Shown here piece after piece: positions 43,678-52,505 of a stretch of DNA of 60,473 nucleotides (position 1 is the stretch's first letter; each line of letters opens with the position of its first letter). The DNA is from Pseudomonas nabeulensis (GTDB lineage: Bacteria; Pseudomonadota; Gammaproteobacteria; Pseudomonadales; Pseudomonadaceae), in NCBI RefSeq assembly GCF_004682045.1, contig NZ_QUZT01000040.1, forward strand, positions 1 to 60,473, in the 5' to 3' direction. The position numbers and the translations under genes are program-made. Below the pieces are notes generated by a model. It was not told the DNA's origin and did no database searches. It saw only the letters and a list, made by a program, of their open reading frames with translations.

Positions 43678-45057
43678 ATGAAAAAGTGGCTATGTATCAT
43701 TTGTGGGTGGATCTACGACGAAGCCCTCGGCTGGCCCGACGACGGCATCGCCCCTGGTACGCGCTGGGAAGATATCCCGGAAGACTGGTTGTGCCCGGAG
43801 TGCAAGGTGGGCAAGGCGGATTTCGAGATGATCGAGATCAGCGAACCGGTGACCGCCGTCAAGGTGGCACCGGTTGTCGCCCCCATGCAGGCAAACGTCG
43901 TGAACGGCCCGGTGGTGATCATCGGCAGCGGCCACGCCGGTTATGGCCTGGCCCAAGCCCTGCGCAAGCAGGACCCGAACCTCGAGATTCGCGTGCTGAC
44001 CCGTGAAAGCGGCCACGCCTACTCCAAGCCTGCGCTGTCCATCGCCCTGGCCCAGGGCCGTAGCGCCGAAGCCCTGGCCAGCGAAAGCCCGATGGCCATC
44101 GAGCAGCGCCTGGGCATTCGGGTGTACCCGCACTGTCACGTGGAACGCATCGACACCCAGGCCCGCCGCCTGCACACCAGCCTCGGCGAGATGAGCTACG
44201 GCCGACTGGTGCTTGCCAGCGGAGCGGAGCCAATCCGCATTCCGGTGCAAGGTGCCCACGACGCCTTGGTCAGCGTGAACAATTTGGCCGACTACCAGGC
44301 CTTCCGCACGCAGTTGGCGGGGGTTGAACGCATCGCGATCCTCGGCGATGGGTTGATCGGTTGCGAGTTCGCCAATGACCTGGCCAGCAGCGGTTATCAG
44401 GTCCAGGTCATCGGCCTGGGCAACTGGCCGATGGAGCGTCTGTTGCCGCACGCTGCCGGGTTGCATCTGCAACAAGCGCTGAGCGCGCTGGGGGTGAGCT
44501 GGAGCTTGCAGACCACCTTGCAGCACATCGAGCGTGGCGCGCAGGGCTTCGACCTGACATTGGCCAACGGCGAGCAGCATCAAGCCGACCTGGTGTTGTC
44601 CGCCGTGGGCTTGCGCCCCAGCGTCGAGTTGGCCCAAGCCGCAGGCGTGGCCTGTGGACGCGGGATCCAGGTAGACGAACACCTGCAAACCTCAGTGCCG
44701 GGCATTTTTGCCCTGGGTGATTGCATCGAAATCAACGGCCAGTTGCTGCCGTACCTGGCGCCGATCAATCAAGGCATCGACGCGTTGGCGCGCACGCTGC
44801 TGGGGCAACCCACGCCGGTGCGTTACCCGCTGATGCCGGTGACGGTCAAGACACCCGTCGCGCCGCTGTGCCTGTTGCCCGCGCCGATGGACTGCACCGG
44901 CCAATGGCGCATCGAGCTGACGGCCGATGGCCTGAGCGCCGCGTTCCATGACGACAGCGGCAACCTGCGCGGCTTTGCCTTGCTTGGGCGCCAGGCCCAG
45001 CAACAACGCAGCGCGCTATTGCAGACCTGCCTTCCTCCCCATTCAAACGTGGCCTGA
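43678..45057 (+). CDS. Rubredoxin-FAD/NAD(P)H reductase fusion
   Basis: A 459-residue fusion. Residues 1-55 are a rubredoxin with both iron-binding Cys pairs (CIICGW and CPECK) and the WEDIPEDW loop. After a short linker (about 60-75), residues 77-459 form a rubredoxin-NAD reductase with FAD motif VIIGSGHAGYGLAQAL, NAD motif IAILGDGLIGCEFA and the flavin motif IFALGDCIEI. Usually these are separate proteins. In this operon the fusion is well placed to pass electrons from NADH through FAD and the iron centre to the Rieske oxygenase. Start ATG at 43678; 11 bp after the aldehyde dehydrogenase. Confidence 0.88.
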   Translation: MKKWLCIICGWIYDEALGWPDDGIAPGTRWEDIPEDWLCPECKVGKADFEMIEISEPVTAVKVAPVVAPMQANVVNGPVVIIGSGHAGYGLAQALRKQDPNLEIRVLTRESGHAYSKPALSIALAQGRSAEALASESPMAIEQRLGIRVYPHCHVERIDTQARRLHTSLGEMSYGRLVLASGAEPIRIPVQGAHDALVSVNNLADYQAFRTQLAGVERIAILGDGLIGCEFANDLASSGYQVQVIGLGNWPMERLLPHAAGLHLQQALSALGVSWSLQTTLQHIERGAQGFDLTLANGEQHQADLVLSAVGLRPSVELAQAAGVACGRGIQVDEHLQTSVPGIFALGDCIEINGQLLPYLAPINQGIDALARTLLGQPTPVRYPLMPVTVKTPVAPLCLLPAPMDCTGQWRIELTADGLSAAFHDDSGNLRGFALLGRQAQQQRSALLQTCLPPHSNVA

Positions 45058-45067
45058 GAATAACAAG

Positions 45068-46399
45068 ATGAACAACCGCGCTATCCACCTGCCACACGAT
45101 GACCAGGACTGCGGCTGGTATGCCGCACTGCCTGAACCGGCACCCGCCAAACGTTTGAACGGACAACAACAGGTCGACTACGCCGTGATCGGCGCCGGTT
45201 TCGCCGGCCTGGCGGCTGCCCGGCAATTGGCCGTGCACCAGCCCGAGGCCCGCATTGTATTGATCGACGCGCAACGCGTGGGCTACGGCGCTTCGGGGCG
45301 CAACTCCGGCTTTGTCATCGACCTGCCGCACAAGATGGCCCTGGAACACCCGGACCCGGAACACAAACAGCGCCTGCTCGGCCTGAACCGTGCAGCCATC
45401 GCCCAGTTGCAAGGCCTGGTGGAGCACCACCAGATCGACTGCCAATGGTCCCACGCCGGTAAATACCAGGGCGCGGTAGGCCCGCGCGGGTTGGCCTATC
45501 TCGAGCATTTCGAGCGGTTGATGAAGGAATTAGGCGAGCCGTTTCGCAGCGTCGAGCGTGAGGAATTGGCGGGCGTGATCGGTACTCATCACTACAGCCG
45601 CGCGGTGTACACGCCGGGGTGCTACCTGATGCAGCCTGCCGCATTAGTACGAGGGTTGGCCGAGACCTTGCCGCCGAACGTCGAACTGCTGGAACACTCG
45701 CCGATCAAGGGCCTGCAACGCGATGCCCAAGGCCAGTGGCTGCTGCAAGGTGTCGACGGCCAGGTACGCACCCCTCGCCTGTTGTTGGGCACCAGCATCT
45801 TCACCCAAGAGTTCGGCTACCTGCGCAGCCGCCTGCTGCCGGTGATGACCTTCGCCAGTTGGACCCGCCCGCTGACCGACGCCGAAATGCAGGCCACCGG
45901 CATCCTCCCCGACTGGGGCCTGACCCCGGCCGATCACGCCGGCACCACCGTGCGCATGACCCAGGATCGCCGCCTGATGATCCGCAACACCTACAAGCAC
46001 GTACCGCGCTACGGCAAGAGCGTCAGCGACAGCACGCGCCAGGAGATCCGCAGCGGTCATCGTCGCGCACTGCTGGCGCGTTACCCGCACCTGGCCCACG
46101 TCGACTTCACCCACACCTGGGGCGGCGTGTATGCGATCTCGCGCAACTTCACCAACTTCTTCGGCGAGCTGGACGACGGCGTGTACGCCACCGCCTGCGA
46201 CAACGGCGTCGGCGCCGCCTGGGGCACCATCTCCGGCACCTTGCTCGCGGACAGGGTGGTCGGCGCACACTCCCAGCGCCTGCAAGACATCCACGCCGTC
46301 ACTGGCATGCCCTCGCGCAACCCGCCCGAACCGCTGCTGGGCCTGGGCGTACGCTCGCGCATTCGGCTGGCGGCGTGGAACAGCCGGAGCGAACTATGA
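45068..46399 (+). CDS. FAD-dependent amine oxidase/dehydrogenase (DAO family, PuuB-like)
   Basis: A 443-residue flavoprotein of the D-amino acid oxidase superfamily. The FAD fold is seen at VDYAVIGAGFAGLAAARQLA (about 37-58), followed by GYGASGRNSGF, and the C-terminal HTWGGVYAISRNFTNFFGELDDGVYATACDNGVG. It resembles gamma-glutamylputrescine oxidase PuuB and other secondary amine oxidases. It may oxidise a methylated amine product of the Rieske step, giving an aldehyde for the dehydrogenase. Its last codon overlaps the cupin start (ATGA). Confidence 0.83.
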   Translation: MNNRAIHLPHDDQDCGWYAALPEPAPAKRLNGQQQVDYAVIGAGFAGLAAARQLAVHQPEARIVLIDAQRVGYGASGRNSGFVIDLPHKMALEHPDPEHKQRLLGLNRAAIAQLQGLVEHHQIDCQWSHAGKYQGAVGPRGLAYLEHFERLMKELGEPFRSVEREELAGVIGTHHYSRAVYTPGCYLMQPAALVRGLAETLPPNVELLEHSPIKGLQRDAQGQWLLQGVDGQVRTPRLLLGTSIFTQEFGYLRSRLLPVMTFASWTRPLTDAEMQATGILPDWGLTPADHAGTTVRMTQDRRLMIRNTYKHVPRYGKSVSDSTRQEIRSGHRRALLARYPHLAHVDFTHTWGGVYAISRNFTNFFGELDDGVYATACDNGVGAAWGTISGTLLADRVVGAHSQRLQDIHAVTGMPSRNPPEPLLGLGVRSRIRLAAWNSRSEL

Positions 46400-46752
46400 G
46401 CAAGGCACCGGTCAGGCTGGTGGATCACCGTCACCTTGAATTCATCCATCGCGGCGGGCCGCCCGGCGATGCCTGGGTGGCGCGTGCCTTGAGCAATGAA
46501 ATCTCCCCCAACCTGGGCGTCGGTTTCGCCCGTTGGGAAGGCGCCGAGGTGAGTTGGACGGTGCTGTATGACGAGGTGGTCTTTGTGATCGAAGGCTGCT
46601 TCGAACTCAAGGCCAATGGCGAACATTACCGGGTGACGCCGGGGCAAGTGTTGTGGATTCCCGAGGGAACGGAATTGGTTTACGGCGGGCACGCGCTGTT
46701 TGGCTACGTGGTGTATCCCGGTGACTGGAAGCAACGGCAGGGGCTGGCTTGA
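46396..46752 (+). CDS. Small cupin protein, EutQ-like
   Basis: A 118-residue single-domain cupin. The barrel is seen in VSWTVLYDEVVFVIEGCFELKANGEHYRVTPGQVLWIPEGTELVYGG. The first metal motif is degenerate (no HxH), while the second half, PGQVLWIPEG, is standard, as in EutQ-like cupins linked to ethanolamine use. It overlaps the amine oxidase gene and is the last of five co-directional genes. Its function is unknown: perhaps a lyase or a binding protein for a pathway intermediate. Confidence 0.75.
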   Translation: MSKAPVRLVDHRHLEFIHRGGPPGDAWVARALSNEISPNLGVGFARWEGAEVSWTVLYDEVVFVIEGCFELKANGEHYRVTPGQVLWIPEGTELVYGGHALFGYVVYPGDWKQRQGLA

Positions 46753-46912
46753 ACGCGCTGTAGAGGTCGCGCGGGCCCGACAAAGTTGAACGTTTTCAAC
46801 CCTTCCCCTCTCCATACGTCTGAGCGTCCGACCGTGTGATCTGTCCGCCCCAACCGTCTGGGCTCGCTCGCCTGCTATGGTTTAGCGAGACCGGCCGCAC
46901 AAGGACCCCCAC

Positions 46913-48439
46913 ATGCTCGGACGCACACCACCGGACTCCAGCCCCCTCACCCAAGCGGTCAGCGCGCGTGTCGCGTTCCGCCTGACCGTGACCTTCATGC
47001 TCACGGTGATCCTGGCGTTCCTGGCCGTCGAAGGCTGGCGCACCTGGCGCGACTACCACGCCGCCTTCGCCACCGCCCGCGATTCTGTGACGAACCTGGC
47101 ACGCGCCACGGCGCAGCATGCCGAAGACGCCATCCGCCAGGTCGATGTGCTGACCGCCGCCCTCGCTGAACGGGTCGAAGGCGACGGCCTGCAGGGCATC
47201 AACGTTGCGCGTATCCACAACCTGCTGGTCCAGCAAGCCAAGCTCATGCCGCAATTGCATGGGCTGTTCATCTACGGCCCGGATGGGCAGTGGATCGTGA
47301 CCGACAAAGACGTGGTTCCGGAACCGGCGAACAATGCCGACCGTGATTACTTCCACTATCACCGCACCCATGAGGACCCCAGCGTACGCATCGGCGCGGT
47401 GGTGAAAAGCCGCTCCACCGATGAACTGATCATTCCGATCTCGCGCCGCTTGAACAACCCTGACGGCTCATTCGCCGGCGTCTTGCTGGGCACCATCAAG
47501 GTCAGTTATTTCGTGGATTACTACGGCGATTTCAAAATCGATGACAAGGGCGCACTGGTCCTGGCCTTGCGCAACGGCACCATCCTGGTACGGCGGCCGT
47601 TCATTGCCTCGGTGGTGGGCCAGAGCCTGGCGGACAGCGCGATTTTCCAGCATTACCTGCCGGTTTCCAATGAAGGCATCGCCGAGGTCAAGGCGGTGGT
47701 GGATGACACCGAGCGCCTGTATGCGTACCGGGCGTTGACGGCCTATCCGCTGGTGGTTGAAGCGGGGCTTTCCCGTGAGTCGATCATCGCGCCCTGGCGG
47801 TGGGACTTGTTCAAGACCGGCTTCGTGTTGCTGTTCCTGATTGGCGCGTTCACGGTGTTCGGCCTGATTGTGTTGAACCAGTTGCGCCTGCGGATGCTGA
47901 TGGAGCGGGAGTTACGCCTGGCGCACCGATCCATGCGCGACATGGCGTTGACGGACAGTCTCACGGGGTTGGGCAACCGTCGTCGGCTGGACAGCGCGTT
48001 GGTCGATGAGATCCGCCTGGCGGCGCGGCAACAGTGGCCGCTGTCGTTGATCATGCTCGATGTGGATTACTTCAAGCGCTACAACGATACCTACGGTCAC
48101 GCGGCGGGTGACGATTGCCTCAGCGCGGTAGGCGCCGCCATTGGCCAAGCGGTCAAACGCCCGGGAGATCTGGCGGTGCGTTATGGCGGCGAAGAATTTG
48201 CGGTGTTGCTGCCCAACACCGACAGCCACGGCGCCGCGCTGCTGGCCCGCGACATATTGGAGGCCATTCGCTCACTGGGGATCGAACACAGCGCCCATCC
48301 GCTGGGGCACATCACCGCCAGCGCCGGGATCGCCACGTGTCAGCCGGGCGAACACGCTGTCACACCCGCCGGCCTGATTACCAGCGCTGACAAGAAGCTC
48401 TATATGGCCAAGCAGCACGGTAGGGACCGCTTTATATAG
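46913..48439 (+). CDS. Membrane diguanylate cyclase with periplasmic dCache sensor
   Basis: A 508-residue protein that should make cyclic di-GMP. TM1 is at about 24-42, a periplasmic dCache-type sensor runs from about 45 to 290 (HGLFIYGPDGQWIVTDK, NNADRDYFHYHRTHEDPSVRIG), and TM2 is at about 301-322. The GGDEF domain follows, with LTDSLTGLGNRR, LIMLDVDYFKRYNDTYGHAAGDDCL and the active GGEEF signature. No inhibitory RxxD motif is seen before GGEEF. CAAGGA precedes the ATG. The gene stands alone; its ligand is unknown. Confidence 0.9.
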   Translation: MLGRTPPDSSPLTQAVSARVAFRLTVTFMLTVILAFLAVEGWRTWRDYHAAFATARDSVTNLARATAQHAEDAIRQVDVLTAALAERVEGDGLQGINVARIHNLLVQQAKLMPQLHGLFIYGPDGQWIVTDKDVVPEPANNADRDYFHYHRTHEDPSVRIGAVVKSRSTDELIIPISRRLNNPDGSFAGVLLGTIKVSYFVDYYGDFKIDDKGALVLALRNGTILVRRPFIASVVGQSLADSAIFQHYLPVSNEGIAEVKAVVDDTERLYAYRALTAYPLVVEAGLSRESIIAPWRWDLFKTGFVLLFLIGAFTVFGLIVLNQLRLRMLMERELRLAHRSMRDMALTDSLTGLGNRRRLDSALVDEIRLAARQQWPLSLIMLDVDYFKRYNDTYGHAAGDDCLSAVGAAIGQAVKRPGDLAVRYGGEEFAVLLPNTDSHGAALLARDILEAIRSLGIEHSAHPLGHITASAGIATCQPGEHAVTPAGLITSADKKLYMAKQHGRDRFI

Positions 48440-48479
48440 CCGCCAAATACACCCATTTGCATGTATTTTCGATTAACTT

Positions 48480-48518
48480 CACCCGTTTTGAATTCAAGGG
48501 TGTATGGTCCCTTGATAC
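48480..48518. promoter_or_regulatory. Possible operator for the XRE gene
   Basis: CACCC-N13-GGGTG (48480-48502), enclosing the palindrome TTGAATTCAA, is followed by GTAT-N9-ATAC (48502-48518). The cluster lies 19-57 bases before the XRE start, where an autoregulatory site would be expected. Assigned by symmetry only. Confidence 0.3.
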
Positions 48519-48536
48519 TCTCCCAAGGCCAAGCCC

Positions 48537-48866
48537 GTGAAACCTGTTGGAATCCGATTGAGGGAAGTGCGCAAAAGCATGAACCTGACACAACCTGAAT
48601 TCGCCGCACTCGGCGGCGTGGAAGGCAATGCCCAGGCGCACTATGAGTCTGGCGCGCGCTTGCCCAAGGCCAACTACCTGATCGGTATTGCCCACGGCGG
48701 CGCCGATATTCTTTACGTGCTGCTGGGGGTGCATACGCCGACCCTGGAAGCCAGCCTCTCTCCCCAGGAAGCCGTGGTGATCAAGCATTACCGGGCGCTG
48801 CAAAAGCAGGATCAGGGCGCTATCAGCCAGCTATCCGAATCGCTTTCCGACTGCGCCGAGGACTGA
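48537..48866 (+). CDS. XRE-family transcriptional regulator
   Basis: A 109-residue protein with an N-terminal helix-turn-helix (LREVRKSMNLTQPEFAALGGVEGNAQAHYESGARLPKANYLIGIA) and a C-terminal helix rich in charged residues. The GGVE-NAQ-YESG-R-PKA-YL motif is shared with the regulator at 57529-57894, so the two are paralogues of a phage-repressor-like type. Start is GTG at 48537, close to a group of inverted repeats. It sits between the cyclase and an MFS gene; its target is unknown, probably its own promoter. Confidence 0.82.
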   Translation: MKPVGIRLREVRKSMNLTQPEFAALGGVEGNAQAHYESGARLPKANYLIGIAHGGADILYVLLGVHTPTLEASLSPQEAVVIKHYRALQKQDQGAISQLSESLSDCAED

Positions 48867-48896
48867 GCGCGCTCAGATCCCGATCAAACTGAACCC

Positions 48897-48919
48897 GCAG
48901 GTGGCACCCTGCCGCCTGC
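48897..48919. terminator. Hairpin after the XRE gene
   Basis: GCAGG-T-GGCA and TGCC-G-CCTGC form a 9-bp stem interrupted by one T/G mismatch, with a CCC loop. It begins 30 bases after the XRE stop codon. There is no T-tract, so it may be an mRNA 3' hairpin rather than an intrinsic terminator. Confidence 0.35.
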
Positions 48920-49049
48920 GTCACAACGCCGCAGCAAGCCCCTCTTGGCAAATCCCCACCAAGCCTTAGAATCCCGCGCTCGCTTGCAGACGCCTGAGTG
49001 TTGACTGGCGCAGAAGCGCCCGTCCGCTGTTCGATTCCTTGAGGTTTTT

Positions 49050-50345
49050 ATGTCTCCGCGTTTGCTGGCCATGGCGCTGGCGCCCCTGCTCGGGCTGTTT
49101 ATTGTGGCCCTGGGCAACGGTTTCCTGTCCTCCCTGACCACCCTTAGGCTCGATGCGGCAGGCGCGTCCGCCACCATGATCGGTGTCGTAGCGTCGGCCT
49201 ACTTTATCGGGCTGACACTGGGCGCGATCTTCAATGACCGCTTGATCCTGCGCATTGGCCATATCCGCGCCTACGGCAGCTTTGCGTCGCTGATCGCCGT
49301 GACCATCCTGTTGCAAGGCTTGTTTTATGACCCTTGGGGCTGGATGGTGCTGCGCCTGATCAACGGCTGGGCGACGGTCGGTGTATTTCTGGTCATCGAG
49401 AGCTGGCTGCTGCTGGCCGGTGACGCGAAGATTCGCGGGCGCCTGCTCGCGCTGTACATGATCGTGCTGTACGGCGCGGGCGTGCTGGGCCAGGCAACGC
49501 TGGGCAGCATCACCGGTTTGAGCGACAGCGCGCCATTCATGGTCGCCGGCATGCTCGCGTCGTTGTCGGTGCTGCCCATCGTGATCCTGCCGAGGGTGTC
49601 GCCCCTGCTGGATCAGGTGGAGCCGCTCAAGCCCCGGCAACTGCTGGGCGTCACCCCGACCGGGTTGGTCGGCTGCTTCGGCTCGGGTGTCACCATCGCG
49701 GCGATCTACACGTTGCTGCCGTTGTATCTGCAACGCGCCGGCCTGAATGTCGGGGAAGTGGGCAACATGATGGCCTGGACGATCCTTGGCGCCATGCTGC
49801 TGCAATACCCGGTAGGCCGCTGGTCCGACCGCACGGACCGCTTGCAGGTGCTGACCCTGTTGACGGTGGCCTGCACCGTGCTGTCATTGGTGATCGTGTT
49901 GCTGCCGTTGTCGACGACGATGCTCGCCGCGATGCTGTTCCTGCTCGGCGGTGGGGTGTTCGCGCTGTACCCGGTGGCGGTCAGCCATGCTGCCGACCGC
50001 GCGCCGGCGGAAGCGTTGGTACCGATGATCCAGGGTTTGCTGCTGATCAACTCGTTGGGTTCGGCGATCAGCCCGATGCTGATCTCACCGGTGATGAACT
50101 CGTTCGGCGCCCACGGTCTGTTCTGGGTATTCGCGCTGGTCAACCTGTGCATGGTGACGTTCTTCGTCTGGCGACGTGGCAAACGCCCTGCCCCGGCCAA
50201 TCCCGCGCCGTTCACCGCTTCAGCCACCTACTCGCCGACCGGCGCTGAACTGCGGGTGACCGAAGATTTGCGCCAGGCCGCGCAGGATCACCCGCCGTTG
50301 GTGGATGCGTTGAGCGGGGAGCCTGCGCCGTTGGGCGAGCGCTGA
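49050..50345 (+). CDS. MFS transporter, YcaD-like
   Basis: A 431-residue, 12-helix major facilitator. It opens with LLGLFIVALGNGFLSSLTTLRL, the YcaD-type pattern, and has GVVASAYFIGLTLGAIFNDRLILRIGHIRAYG (motif A region) and VLYGAGVLGQATLG. Substrate unknown; relatives include cyanate- and small-solute-type permeases. The soluble C-terminal tail (about 385-431) is unusually long, and its last 58 bases overlap the end of the convergent lysR gene. Confidence 0.85.
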   Translation: MSPRLLAMALAPLLGLFIVALGNGFLSSLTTLRLDAAGASATMIGVVASAYFIGLTLGAIFNDRLILRIGHIRAYGSFASLIAVTILLQGLFYDPWGWMVLRLINGWATVGVFLVIESWLLLAGDAKIRGRLLALYMIVLYGAGVLGQATLGSITGLSDSAPFMVAGMLASLSVLPIVILPRVSPLLDQVEPLKPRQLLGVTPTGLVGCFGSGVTIAAIYTLLPLYLQRAGLNVGEVGNMMAWTILGAMLLQYPVGRWSDRTDRLQVLTLLTVACTVLSLVIVLLPLSTTMLAAMLFLLGGGVFALYPVAVSHAADRAPAEALVPMIQGLLLINSLGSAISPMLISPVMNSFGAHGLFWVFALVNLCMVTFFVWRRGKRPAPANPAPFTASATYSPTGAELRVTEDLRQAAQDHPPLVDALSGEPAPLGER

Positions 50346-51244
50346 TCAGTGTTCATCCGGTGATGCTCCACCAGAAAGTCGACGAACACGCGCACCCGGG
50401 CGGGCATCGCCGAGCCCCCGACAAACACGGCATGAATCGGCTCCTGGTCGCCGGGGTTCCAGGCTTGCAACAGCGGTATCAGGTCACCGCGCTGCAGGTC
50501 CTCACTCACGCTGAACGCACCGATCCGCGCAATACCGGCACCGACTCGCGCCAGTTGGGCCAGTGCTTCACCACTGCTGCACTCGATGTTGCCACTGACC
50601 TTCAGGGAAAACGCTTTGCCATCGCGGATAAACGGCCAGTTGGGTTCGGCCCGCCGGAAGTTGAAGCGTAGGCAGTTGTGCTGCAGCAGGTCTTCCGGCG
50701 CTTGAGGCGTGCCGTGACGCTGGAGATAGTCGGGCGATGCCACCACGACCTGGCCGGTGGCGCCTATCCTGCGCGCGGTCAGCGGGCTGTCGGGCAAATG
50801 GCCAAAGCGTACCGCCACGTCGGCCTGACCGCCGAGAATGTCGACCACTTCGTCACCCAGGGAGAGGTCGACCACGATATTGGGGTAGCGGGTACTGAAC
50901 GCGGCAACCAGCGGGACGATGGCCAGCCGTCCATGACCCAGTGCAGCACTGACCCGCAAACGGCCTCGCGGCACGCCTTGATCGGCGATGGCCTCTTCGA
51001 CCTCGGCCATATCCGCCAGGATACGCCGGGCGCCACGCAGGAACGCCTCGCCCTCGGCGGTGAAGCTGAGCGCTCGCGTGGTACGCAGCAACAGCCGAGT
51101 GCCAAGACGCTGTTCGGTCCGCGCAATGATCCGACTGACCGCCGAGGGTGTCATCCCTAATGCCCGCGCCGCAGCCGATAGGCTGCCTTCTTGCGCCACG
51201 GAAACGAACACACCCATTTCACCCGACCTGCCGTTGACGTCCAT
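50288..51244 (-). CDS. LysR-family transcriptional regulator
   Basis: A 318-residue LysR protein of the common CrgA/DsdC-like type. HTH: MGVFVSVAQEGSLSAAARALGMTPSAVSRIIARTEQRLGTRLLLRTTR. Effector domain follows from about 90. It diverges from an MFS efflux gene (51339) across 94 bp and is the likely local regulator of that transporter. The ATG at 51244 is used; a TTG 10 codons upstream is possible. The last 58 bases overlap the MFS gene 49050-50345 tail to tail. Confidence 0.87.
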   Translation of the reverse strand: MDVNGRSGEMGVFVSVAQEGSLSAAARALGMTPSAVSRIIARTEQRLGTRLLLRTTRALSFTAEGEAFLRGARRILADMAEVEEAIADQGVPRGRLRVSAALGHGRLAIVPLVAAFSTRYPNIVVDLSLGDEVVDILGGQADVAVRFGHLPDSPLTARRIGATGQVVVASPDYLQRHGTPQAPEDLLQHNCLRFNFRRAEPNWPFIRDGKAFSLKVSGNIECSSGEALAQLARVGAGIARIGAFSVSEDLQRGDLIPLLQAWNPGDQEPIHAVFVGGSAMPARVRVFVDFLVEHHRMNTDQRSPNGAGSPLNASTNGG

Positions 51245-51275
51245 CTGTGCCTCGTACGCAAAGGTGATTGCCAAA

Positions 51276-51314
51276 AATGCTATCTACCGCCTGAAAAGGA
51301 TGGATCGTAGCATT
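51276..51314. promoter_or_regulatory. Inverted repeat in the lysR/MFS divergent promoter
   Basis: AATGCTA (51276-51282) and TAGCATT (51308-51314) are exact inverse repeats within the 94-bp gap between the divergent lysR and MFS genes. The 25-base spacing puts them on one face of the helix over about three turns, suiting a dimeric regulator or looping by a LysR tetramer. Confidence 0.35.
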
Positions 51315-51338
51315 AGCGGCATAGATAAGGAGCCTTCC

Positions 51339-52505
51339 ATGCGTATCAATCCACCCCTTGTAGCCCTCGCCATTGGTGCCTTTGGCATCGGCGTTACCGA
51401 GTTCGCCCCCATGGGCATGTTGCCGGGTATTGCGGCGGACCTTGGCGTGTCCATTCCTGCCGCCGGCCTGTTGGTCAGTGCCTATGCTTTGGGCGTGCTG
51501 CTCGGCGCGCCCCTGATGACCCTCACCACCGGCAAGATCCCCCGGCGCTATCTGTTGATAGCACTCATGGCGATTTTTACCCTCGGCAATCTGATGTCCG
51601 CCCTGGCGACTGATTACTACAGCCTGATGATCGCCAGGGTAGTGACCTCACTGAACCACGGCGCGTTCTTCGGCGTCGGTTCCATCGTTGCCGCCAGCGT
51701 GGTTCCGGCGGAGAAACGTGCCGGGGCGGTTGCGGCCATGTTCATGGGCCTGACCCTGGCCACCATCGGCGGCGTGCCACTGGCGGCCTGGTTTGGTGAA
51801 CTGTTCGGCTGGCGCAGCGCATTCTGGGGCATTACCGGGCTCGGCGTGGTGACCATGGCTGCGTTGTGGTTCGCCCTGCCCAACCTGCCCGCGCCGAAAA
51901 GCGCCGGCGCACTGGCGGAAATTCGGGTACTGGGCCGTGGCCCGGTGCTCGGGGCGCTGGCACTGACCGTCGTCGGCTCGGGGGCAATGTTTACCGTCTT
52001 CACCTATATCGCCCCCATCCTCAGCAGCGAAACCCACGCGTCCACCGCCTTCATCACCGCCATGCTGGTCCTGTTCGGCGTAGGTCTGACGCTGGGCAAC
52101 ATCTGGGGCGGCAAAGCCGCCGACCGCTCGATTGATCGCACCTTGATCGCGTCGCTGAGCGTGCTGATTCTGGTCTTGCTGGCGTTCACTATTCTGATGC
52201 GCTGGCCACTGCCGGCTGCCGTCGCCATCCTGATATGGGGTATCGCCAGCTTCGCCCTCGTGCCACCGCTGCAAATGCGCGTCATGGAAGCGGCCAAGGA
52301 CGCGCCAAACCTGGCTTCGGCGGTGAACATCGGCGCCTTCAACTTGGGCAACGCCATCGGTGCGGCGCTGGGTGGAGCGGTGATTAACGCGGGGCTGGGT
52401 TATCCAGCGATTGCCTTGGCGGGTGCGGCGATGGCGGGTCTTGGACTGGTGATGGTGCTGGGGTTTGCCTGGCGTTCCAGAGCGGTTGCGGCGGTGGTGG
52501 TGTGA
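51339..52505 (+). CDS. MFS efflux transporter, DHA1-like
   Basis: A 388-residue transporter with 12 helices. The first helices carry the DHA1 pattern (VALAIGAFGIGVTEFAPMGMLPGIAADLGVSIPAAGLLVSAYALGVLLGAPLMTLTTGKIPRR). Motif C-like ATIGGVPLAAWFGELFGWRSAFW is present. The family includes sugar and drug exporters such as AraJ and NepI. Control by the divergent LysR is likely. AAGGAG lies before the ATG at 51339. Confidence 0.88.
   Translation: MRINPPLVALAIGAFGIGVTEFAPMGMLPGIAADLGVSIPAAGLLVSAYALGVLLGAPLMTLTTGKIPRRYLLIALMAIFTLGNLMSALATDYYSLMIARVVTSLNHGAFFGVGSIVAASVVPAEKRAGAVAAMFMGLTLATIGGVPLAAWFGELFGWRSAFWGITGLGVVTMAALWFALPNLPAPKSAGALAEIRVLGRGPVLGALALTVVGSGAMFTVFTYIAPILSSETHASTAFITAMLVLFGVGLTLGNIWGGKAADRSIDRTLIASLSVLILVLLAFTILMRWPLPAAVAILIWGIASFALVPPLQMRVMEAAKDAPNLASAVNIGAFNLGNAIGAALGGAVINAGLGYPAIALAGAAMAGLGLVMVLGFAWRSRAVAAVVV

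Noticed and set aside
49690..50227. Minus-strand frames inside the first MFS gene
   Set aside because: Shadow frames with no motifs; the plus-strand gene has twelve hydrophobic helices.
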